Source of the DNA: Climacium dendroides
Taxonomy: Eukaryota; Streptophyta; Bryopsida; Hypnales; Climaciaceae
Length of the DNA: 64,000 nucleotides
Assembly: GCA_950106755.1 (NCBI GenBank)
Contig: OX467082.1
Coordinates: 8,308,001 to 8,372,000 of the forward strand
Direction of reading: 5' to 3'
The translations under genes and the position numbers were made by a program. Position 1 is the stretch's first letter. Each line of letters opens with the position of its first letter. The notes below the pieces were generated by a model. The model saw only the letters and a list, made by a program, of their open reading frames with translations, searched no databases and was not told the origin of the DNA. Shown one piece after another: positions 54,160 to 64,000 of the stretch.

Positions 54160-56600
54160 AGAAACACGGATGAGAATGACACCCAAGTCCAAGTGGAGAT
54201 CAATCGAAAACGAAAGACCAGATCTCACGTGTGCTACGCGATGCGGCACACATGGAGTTTGTTGCATGGACTCAGAGGTCGACCGACTGCGAAAATCGAA
54301 CATGGGAACAAGGGAATTCGGATATTCCCATCGAGAAGTACAAATGCAAACACCTCGCCACAAACATTCTAGGGCTCCACTGTACTGGACACCCAGAGGC
54401 TTGTCTCACAATTCCGAAGAACGTGTCGACTTCCTTTGAAATGGACTTCAACAACATGCAATGGCAAACTGACTGAAAAACAGCATACGGCTGGGCACAA
54501 ACGAATGAGATTGGACCTGAGGGCCTCGACTTTGTTCTCGTGCGGAGAACCCCAACACCCGAAACCTCCGACAGCGTGTTGTGCTCACCCAGTTGCCTCC
54601 TCCGTGCAAATCAAGCGCAGAGTTCGTCTCACCAATTCGCCAACAAGCACACGGTGCGAAATTGGTATTCGATTTCCGCAGTCCCACGATGAACAGACGT
54701 GATGCTTGCCTGTGCCGATAGAATCGGAAGAGCACATACTTGCTGCTCGCTTCTCCGCTCCCACCATAATTGATTCCTATCGGAATTGCTACAGTTCATA
54801 CAGACAATGGCTTTGAAGCAAAACCCTGCTTTCATGTTTGGGGACTTTGGTCTCATTGGTTCATACTACTTTATCGGAAGTGATACAGTAGTCAACGGAA
54901 GACTGGGGTCGCGCCAGAGAAAACTATTTACTGCCTGTACCAACCTTGTCAGCTTCCATTCATCGTTTAGGGTTTGAGAAAATAGGATTTGGAGAATGCT
55001 CTTGAGAACGGACAGTCGTGATTCCGGGTTCAAAAGGTGGCCAGATATGACAACGCAGTGGCTAGCCGAGTGCCACCTCGAATGCTTGCTCTCCAATGCT
55101 CAGCCTGTGGAGTAGCTCTCTCGTTTGAAACTGATTACCTGTAGAATCGCGAGGGTTGAGTTGTGTTCTTCACGTGCTGGAATATGTGCATCAATAGTCC
55201 AGCAGTGGTGAGGCATCATTCTTTTCTAATGTCATGTTAGATGCGACTCTTAATGCCGTACCGCAAAGCGTTGTTGTTTGTCTCAGTATTTTCTTTTGCT
55301 ACAATGAAGTCGAGCAGGGAAGTCGAGGAACAGGTTCGTACAAACTGCAAGCCTGAACCCTAATCCCTGCAAGTCACAAGGGCTATGACATTGCAGCTCT
55401 TCCTTGAAGTCAGAATTTCGCTTCTGGACATGTGAACAATTGGCCTGTGGTGGCGGTCAACGTCAATTTCGGCGGAATTCTACAACTCCACACAACGATA
55501 CGTTTGTGAATCTCACAATCGAGAACTGAAGCAACAAAAGCTGGTGCGGTCTCGGTAATCGAGAAGTCCAAATCCTGTTTAACAGCTGCCTGCATTCCAA
55601 GCCTGGAGCATTGAGGGATTGAAACATCGAAACAGAGACGGCATCGGTGACGCACGATGATGCCGTCGGTTAGTGATCAATCCAGCTGTTGAGAGGCATT
55701 TCGGGTGACTCTTTTGCAGGAGAATTGTTGGGTCATTGATCTGAAATGAGTAGCATTGAATTGGCCTTCCACCTGGTCTGGGACACCGCACGCACTGTTT
55801 AGATGCTCCATTAGGTTGTGGGATTGAATCTCCTCTTGATCTCAACTGGGTCCTCCACACACTGACACCCCTGGTGTCAGCATGTTTTTCAGTCAGACAG
55901 GGTCTACTAATTGCTGTAGTTGAAATAGTGGACCAGATCCTGCAGAACTTGTTGGAGCTAATGTGCAATGCTGGGAAGGATACAAGTTATCTTGGTTTAG
56001 AATCATTAGTAAGTTTTGGAGAATGATGTTCCCATGGTAGTTTTACTGCTTTTACTTGGCTTCGCGTCGTTTCTTCTTCGTGGCTCCATCAGGTCTGCCG
56101 CCGACGGCCGATTGTGGTTTGGACTGGCCGTGTTTGAACTCCAGATGAGGCAGGTATGGGTGCCCTGGCTTGAAACTGAGCCCTGGTATTGCAGGTGAGC
56201 AAGCTGGATTTGAGAAAATGATTTGGGAGCTGTTCAGCTCAGTGAACAGCTGCACGCATTTGGAGTGTCTCCTGAGCTTGCTGTAGGTCGTGTTGGGAAC
56301 CATCCGCTTGAGGTGATCGAGTTGCAGATTGTGCCCTGAAAGAAACTGGACTCCATTTGCAAGGCTGTTAGTGACTGAGGCAGCCCCTGTTGAATGCCAT
56401 GTTCCATGTGCAGTCAGACTGAGGCCTGCAGAGCTGATTCATGAAAGCCTCCCAGCAGGACCGCGGGAAGAGGGACGAGCAGACAGGGCTAGCTAGACCC
56501 TGCGATGACGTTTCAGTCGACATGGAAAGAGCTCATACTCTAGACCAAAGCTGTTTCATTGTATGATTTCAAAGGACATGAGAAAATGAACCCGAATTTG
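54160..56600. other. Mixed-composition stretch without an assigned gene
   Basis: GC content is near that of genes and several ORFs of 60-130 codons exist on both strands, but none shows a recognisable domain or a consistent exon chain. Upstream exons or the promoter of the Myb/SANT gene should lie here. Confidence 0.4.
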
Positions 56601-59600
56601 TGTTTTATGTAAGAAAGTCTTTAAAATCTTTTCACTTCCTCCTTAACCCTATAGCGCATCGGCAACCCTTTAACACATATATAGTGGTCAATAGCAAGAA
56701 GTGACCACATTCCTGACCTATTGATTGAATGGTCATTGCAAGAAACACCGTTCACTATCCGTAGCGGTTTGGTGTAATTTGCATTTCTGCATACGAGTAT
56801 TGGGAGTATTGCATAGCAGAACAATCTCAGACATTGATTGGAAAAATTGACGACTAAAAGTACTATTGCAAGTACTATCAATGGACTACTTACAAGTAGT
56901 AAAACAATACTTTAGTAACAGAAAGATAGATTGTCACAAAAAATAAAATCAATGAGTTATGAATTAATAATAAATAGAAAATAGTGTACAAATGAAAGCT
57001 AAAAATTGGTCATTTGAGAGAACTTGGTGGTGATCAAATTCCACCCCTCAAAAAATGAAGTTGATGCCTCCTTCAATGTTTAGAAGTGCTTGAATGTGCA
57101 AAGGAGCCCTATTTGCATAAACCTAGAGGATATAAAATAATATATTTTTAGATGCCCTTTGGTAGGCATATGCCCACCTAGTATGGGATAAACTACCAAA
57201 TTTTTAATTCTAAATCATTCAATTTGGGTACTTTGAATGTAGTGAAAACTCCTAAATCTCAAATGTGACAAATGAACAAAATTGACTTTTAAATATAAAA
57301 TGATTTTTTCTAATTTCTAAAAAATAAATGATGACCATCAAATTAGACATGTCCAATAGAAATTTCATGTTCTTAGGACTTAAGATTCAAAAGTTATACC
57401 AAAAGATAACAACATCACTCTAATTGTGACGGAAAATAGGATCAATGTTTCTTGCAATGACCCTGAAATACATGTACCACCGTTCATTTATGAAATATTT
57501 GAATCATTTCATGTGATCAAATTGCACACTATTTGGAGTCACATCTGCTACATGCTTTTGTGGGCATTGGATAGTGGATCTTAAGCCGACACTGCTTCTA
57601 TGAAGTGTTTATTAAAACATGAAAAATGAGATTAATATTACACTTGTTCAATTTCAATATGCAAAAAGTGATTGCAAAGTAGTTTAGCATTGTGTGTACT
57701 AGATAGCTAATAAAGGACATAAGTTGTATTCTCTATTGGTCGTCCTATAGAGATTTTCAAGCAATTTTAGTGATTCTTGAAGTTCATGGTTATATAGAAT
57801 ATGTTCTATGGTGCTCTGCAAAGAACTACAATATAGGGAATGTCCACTTATAAGTTGATAATGGTGAAGATCAAAGAGCGTGAGAAACCAAAGACATGGA
57901 AATATAGTGAATTTCATCAAGTTGAGACTATAATGTGGCAAGTTTTAACAATTAAGAAACGAAAGCATCATCATTTATCCCACTTGTGCAACAGGCTTAT
58001 TTAAATGTTCTCCTTTAATTATAAGAAAAACTATCTTAATTTGACTTTCAAAGTGTTTATGTAACTATTTCATATATTAATATCATCAGACTAGTATTTA
58101 CACTATAACAAATCCGCATATTGTTGAAAATTTCTAATTCCCTAATTTCTATATGGAAGTATTTGAAAATCAAATGAGCATTTGAGAGTCACTAAAGTAA
58201 GATCATTATAGTTATGTATGATTGAATTCTATTGTATGTATGTTTGTCATACTCATCCATTCATGAAATATTTGTAAGTACACACTTAAAAAAAACAATG
58301 AGAACAAATGTATATCCAAGTCATTTTAAGACACCAAAAGCATTAATAATCAAAATGGTCACAAAATAATAGCCCCCCAAATTAACAAGAGAATGAATCA
58401 GATAGAAGATAAGATAAACAATAATTTAAATATATAAAAAATTGTTAGAATGATTGTCAAAATAATAATAAAATGTCTAAATTTAAAGCATTATAAATAG
58501 TTATAAATAATTAAAGTGCGATAAATAATGATCAATAGAATTTTAAGTAAATAAAACAAGAAATGTAGTAAAAAATAATTGTAACAAACTTCATTCATAG
58601 AAACTATGCTCAATTGCTTAATCTTTAGATGCACACGTGTAGTTGTAGTTACTTTAATAGTCCCCAAATTGGAAAATCCATAGTGAAGGATTTTGAAGTT
58701 CAACTAAATTTTGTAGTCATAGACTTGTCTTTTCAAAGATAATTTGGTAGTAGTTGGGAAAGAATCCAAGAAGGTCATTGCAATAAATACATGACGTTTT
58801 TGTCTTAAACCAACCTATTTTCATGAGTATTATGACTTCTAGAGTCATTTTATTAGATTAAATTAAAATTTGAATAATTTGAAAAGCATTCAAAATAGTA
58901 TAATTGTAAAATTCAAGTTTAGAAAAACTTATGTCTAAAAGTTATGCACAAAAAAAGAGCAATGGATGTTGCCAAGAAAATGGATACTTTGATGTTTGAT
59001 TTTTTTTAAATTGTTTAAAAATTCAAAAAAATGAAATAAAACTTGGCCATTTTTTTCTAGTTTGTAGGTGTTCTATCTCATTCCTTCTTCTTTATTTTCA
59101 TTTTTGGATAAAAAATAGTACTAAAATCCCCTAAATGGCAAAAATAGACATCCAATTGGGGTGTATTTAAAAATAGTAAAATAATATTGAAAAAGTAAAA
59201 AAAATTATTCAATGTCCACAACTATTACATGTACCTTCATTTCGTATTTCATATAAAATGGACATACAACACAAAAGTTATGAACAAAAAACTACTTGCC
59301 CAAGGCCAACAAAACCCCCAAAAGAACAAGTGTTTCTTGCAATTACCCAAAAAGAAAATGGAAGTAATACACATGACGAAATTGAACCCAAGTTTGAATT
59401 TTCAACAATTTACTTCAAATTTATGCACAAAGTATTCCAAAGTCTGTATGTAGAATGATGAACACAATGTTTAAAGCAAATTCTTGTCACAATTATTTCT
59501 TATCCCTCCATTGGTATGCTTGGATAATTTAATCCTTATGGCATTCCCTTGCTAGAGGGGCAATCCACAAGAAAATAATTGAATTGGGGGGATTCGGTTC

Positions 59601-62600
59601 TTTTGCTTGCCCCAAGATAATTTACCAAAGTGAATAGTGAATAATGCTTTGACTTTGTAGCCTAAATGTGGTGCTTAGAAAGCCATATTCAATGTAGAAG
59701 TAGCCAGTTCAAGAGGTTGAAACATTCCAAAAGAATGCAAAAAACATGGTATCCTAATGATTATCTCAAAACCAAGCTTGAGGAGGAATGTAGGATTGGA
59801 GAATTTGTGGCAAAATCAATTATAGCTTTAGAAAAGTTGCCAAAGTATCTTCTACTTTTTGTAAGTTTTCTTTTTTCTTCTCATTGCTCCATGAATTAGT
59901 TGAAAATTGTGCAGAAAAATCAAGAAGATTTGAATGACTAAACTAGTCTTGTTGTTGAAGATTGAGCATTAATTGTTTTTTCAACATACTCAGTAGTACT
60001 TCACCCATCATTTTGCAAGGCTTTTGGACTTGCAAGCTCTTGAAACATTCCTTATCCACACCAACTCTTTTAAGAGTTAACATCTAAATGGTTTAAAGTA
60101 TGTATTTTTGTCTTCTCTAAGTTGGAAACACAAATTTTCTTACATTTTGCATTTCCTTACAATGTATTGGTGAAATATATTAACCCTAGAACATTCAACT
60201 AGTCACTACAAAATCAACCTTTTTGATACCACATAGATCATTTACTTATAAAAAACTAAGAGCACTCATTGGAAGTCAAAATATTGTGCAACAACTCCCC
60301 TTTTCACACAAAAGACAATGTCTCTATTGCTCACTACCCTCCAAAAGCCTTGGGGTATTTCTAGGGCAACATTCATATTCTATATTCATACACACACAGT
60401 TAGGACTTCCTTGTACATGCATCAATGGCTTGCTAGATAGGTAAGAAACTAGCTTAAATTTAGGGGAATGTAATGTGGTATAAGGTAGAACAATCCATTA
60501 TAGACAAATTAAAGACCTATTTTGGACACATAGTTAGGGAATGACCACATCAAAGTTTCTTTCCAATAAATGAGATTTTGGCCTACAATCAATGTCTTAT
60601 TAGGATTTAGTGATTAGTGACTACAATAGGAATTTCTAGCTTTTGACTGTAAATTCATTGTAGGAGTTGGGTTTTTTTAGGCCTTCATGTTGCGGCCATG
60701 CTAGAAAATATTGTGATTGCTTTAGATTAGTAAGTTGAGGATTATGGGTACAATTTATTTCTTGGTTTGGGGGTAGTTTAGAGACTCCTTTGGGTCATAA
60801 TTGATAGTATACTTCAAAAATTCATAACAAAGTCATATTTTGTTGAAAAAACATAATTTTAATTGCTCTTGCCATTTCTAATATTTGTCTCTATGTGAGA
60901 AAAAAATGAAAAATTCAACCAATGGCTTGAGGGCAAACTCCTAATTCTACCCTCAATAAGATGTTCTACCTTACATGGGATGTGGATGTGAGTATGTGAC
61001 CTTTTGGAGGGAACCAAAGTCGGAACATACAAAGAGGGCCTATGAGGGCCTTAAAAAAATGTCCTTGATTTTGCAAGGCATCCATTTCAGCCCTAAGTGA
61101 CATAATTGTGTGAAAAGAAGACTCAATCTCCTATTCCCCCTTTTAAAAAAATCGAGCGATTGGAGTACTTTGTGAGGTTATAGAAGGCTCTAACTTGTAT
61201 GAGGGGAATATGTTCTTGGTTAACCCATAAATGACACTATGACTATTTTTTGGCCAATGAATGACAAAGAATCCTTCTATATGGGATAGAAGTGCAACTA
61301 TTCATTCTCCAAATTTTGTGTGAAAAGGAGAGGTCTTTTGTAATAGTTTGACTTCCAATGCCTACTTTTTTAATTTTATAAGCGAATGATTCACACAATT
61401 ATCAAAGGGATGATTTCCACAATCACTTGTTCATGCTTTAGGGGTTAAGGACTAATGTTTTAAGGTATTTTATTCTCATGTATAATGATTTATAGAAAAG
61501 AACGGAGAAATCATGGTCAAAAACATACAAACTTGTTTTATGACATTGCTCGATCATCAAGCACGCTACAAACACAAACAATATTAGCACATCTAATTTT
61601 ATTGCAAGCATCATTCCACATTGTACATACCAAAATATACAAGAAGTAGGAACCAAGGGGTTTTTTTTGGCTTTTTGGTGCCAGATTGCACCAGAAAAAT
61701 AATTTGGCTAAAAAATGCCAAAAAACTTGGATGAAATCGCCAAACTATGAATGAAAACCAATTTCATTATAGACATGTGATATGTGCCTGCTAATGTGAT
61801 ATTTTCTATCCAATATGTGGATGAATGTTGAAATTTGGAGAATTAGTATAACATTTTTATATTGCCACTTTGGCATTGCTTAAAAAAAATTTAATTTAAA
61901 AAAAAAATTAAAAAATTGGTAGAGACCTGCAAGTTGAACTATGCAAGAGGTAAGGATGAAGATTCTACAGTTATTTTATTCTGAAATGTTCATGTTTACT
62001 TGAAATGTTCATGTTTACTAGAAATGTTCAAAAAAGAGATTGACAATTGAACTTCATCTTTCCTTCATTTAGGCTGCTTCTATAACTTTTTGTTTGGTGC
62101 CTTGCACTTTAGTGTCCACAAGAGAGCAATTCTTACATTGCATGTATGTTTTTTTTTTGTTTTTTTTCAGCAAGCATGTTGAACAACACACTACAAGAGT
62201 TTTTGTTAGGTAATATAAGTTAATTTAGAGAGGGTGATTTCATTTTAGATAAACCATTTGTCGCATTGCATGCATATTAATAGTAGGACTCATGTGCTAC
62301 TCATTGATAATGACTCCTTTTGCAATGTGTGAGAATTGGAATATAAAGGGAGGCAACCCGTTTCTAACCACTTAACCCCCTACAGGATTTTGACTATGTT
62401 TTCACCAAAAATGCTCCAAAATTGCCATCTCTAGTACATGTACCAAATTTTTGAAAAAAATATATTTTTGGACACATCTAACCATAGGATCTTATATTGC
62501 TTTGGTTTGAGAAGATGTGGGAAAAATTTCATAAATTTTCACCGTGTAGCTTGCAAGATATTAGCGTTTGAAGTAACAAAAAACCTTTTTGCAAAAAAAT

Positions 62601-64000
62601 GGGTAGGTGCACTTCACAAGGTCAAATCATTATGAAAAAATGTCCAAAATGGTGGTTACTCTTTGGATTCATTCTTCAAGGCAAGGTTTCTACATGCTTG
62701 AAATTTTTAAATCATTTGAAATTGTACAACATATAGGAAAAAAATAGAAAATAGAAAGAAGTAAAAACAGATTCAAAATACTAAATTGTTAACAATTTGT
62801 TTATGGAATTGAAAAATGCCAATCCCAATGGGTGAAATGTGGTAATAAACCATCTATTCCTTACAGATTCCATAACTACCTACAAACTATCTACAACTAA
62901 AACTTCCCATAACTTTCATCTCATTTATTAGATGGAATGATTCAAAGATTTCCACCTATATATAAATCTAAAGAATGAATTTCAAAATTTTATTTTTTTA
63001 AAAATGATTTTTAAAGAAGTTTTTTTTTTCTGTCCGGATTGCCTGTTGAATGTTGAAAATGACATATCATACAATAACTTTTTAACCATGTAGTCAAAAG
63101 TTATGAAAATTGTTGGACCTTAAAGCTACTCCTTAGGCACATGTTGTGTACAAATTTCAATGAAAAAAAAGAGGTGAAGATTTTGGACCCCTTACTTACT
63201 TCTTAAAATGGAAGAATTTTTTCTATTCTAAAAGTTTTTATTTTGAATTATTGATATTTTGAATTGATAATAATTAGTTATAAATTTTTGAAGAAAAAAG
63301 ATACACTATAGAGCTAAAAATAACTTTGGATCCTTTACTTACCACATAAAAAATTGTCTAAAAAATGAATTAAAAAAATCCTGTAAATAACTCCCTATTG
63401 AAAGTTTATTTTTCTTGAATATTGATGCAATGGTCATCCAAATGTATTCTCTATAAATGTTTGAGTTGAAAAAATGCCATTTCAATTCATTTTTCAACCT
63501 ATTATAATAGTCATTTTAAATGTCATGTGAGTTGGGAATTTTTGGTAATAGAAATCTATAGTCATTATTAATCAAAATTTTAAAATTATAGATTGAAATT
63601 ATATGGGGAATTTTATTAAAATGGCGATATTCTACATGCCATTTATATGAGTCAAGAGCACATACGACAATGCTTCTCAGCATGTCAACCTCATAGATGT
63701 GCCAATTTTGTCCCCAATGAGTCCAAATTGCAACACAACTTCCATCTTTCTATCAATTTCTTCCATTTTGTAATCCCCCTTTGTGCCAGTTTAATGAAGT
63801 TTCCTATTTATAGTATATTCCAAAGTAAATAGGGGGTCAAAAAATCACTTTGCCGCACATGGTATACAAAATCCCCATAGAGTGACCTCCCCTCATCTTG
63901 AGCATTGGTTTCACTATGAGCATTGAATTAATAATGAATGAAAAGATACTGTTTTTTTATAATAGAAGAACATTTATTAAACATGGATATGTCACAAGTT
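56600..64000. other. AT-rich gene-free stretch
   Basis: I find no supported coding frame, RNA gene or transposon terminus over 7.4 kb. 61250-61490 is the second copy of the dispersed repeat seen at 44800-45060. 61980-62031 has a short triplication of GAAATGTTCATGTTTACT. ORFs here are short and AT-driven. Confidence 0.5.

Noticed and set aside
55410..55968. 129-codon minus-strand ORF as a gene
   Set aside because: There is no domain, no clear start context and no splice chain; the composition fits chance in GC-balanced sequence.
1..64000. CRISPR arrays, operons, tRNA or rRNA genes
   Set aside because: None was seen. The direct repeats found are tandem arrays without spacers, and the gene structure is eukaryotic.

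Overview
This is nuclear DNA of a plant, most likely an early-diverging land plant; a moss, liverwort, lycophyte or fern would all fit and I cannot choose between them. The reasons: genes have GT-AG introns, the ribosomal protein uL30/RPL7 is of plant type, there are TATA-box promoters, Ty3-type and ORF-carrying LTR elements, MITEs and very AT-rich gene-free stretches. No prokaryotic features (operons, Shine-Dalgarno sites) are present.

Layout. 1-2.5 kb: one weak exon-like ORF and a 39-bp tandem array. 2.49-5.89 kb: a complete 3.4-kb unit with TG...CA ends and a 5-bp target duplication that carries its own ORF (unit A). 6.2-12.8 kb: a split gene for a ParB-like domain fused to a permuted N4/N6-type DNA methyltransferase fold, with eroded catalytic motifs and two in-frame TGA codons; its first large intron holds two long palindromes. 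13.6-14.3 kb: a SWIM zinc-finger ORF. 15.5-27.96 kb: a nested retrotransposon cluster. It contains unit C (plus strand), a decayed Ty3-type gag with two CCHC knuckles (minus strand) and unit D. Unit D ends 12 bases before a tRNA-Asp-like primer binding site, so it behaves as the 5' LTR of that element. A further copy, unit B, lies inside D. 27.96-30 kb: strongly G-poor sequence. 30.5-33.2 kb: an intronless 892-aa P-loop NTPase plus nuclease-like protein of the fungal/Crinkler type. 38.4-40.6 kb: a four-coding-exon TMEM41/VTT-domain gene. 42.9-44.6 kb: RPL7 on the minus strand. 51-54.2 kb: a Myb/SANT gene on the minus strand. 44.8-50.5 and 56.5-64 kb: AT-rich sequence with MITEs, diverged duplications and no gene that I can support.

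Main result. Four related ~3.4-kb units (A, B, C, D) each contain a 560-650-codon coiled-coil ORF. A and B are bounded by TG...CA and exact 5-bp duplications (CTTAT, AATGG). D is followed directly by a primer binding site and gag. The simplest reading is a Ty3 family whose long terminal repeats themselves encode a protein. Each LTR has one TATA box before the ORF and a second one behind it. The third shared part is an RNA hairpin near the 3' end, conserved in all four copies. At least five nonsense changes in these ORFs sit at CHG cytosines, the pattern expected from deamination of plant CHG methylation.

The two convincing housekeeping genes (TMEM41-like and RPL7) look intact. The methyltransferase-like and gag genes are damaged. 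The NTPase-nuclease gene is open over its full length, but arginine replaces the usual lysine of its nuclease motif.
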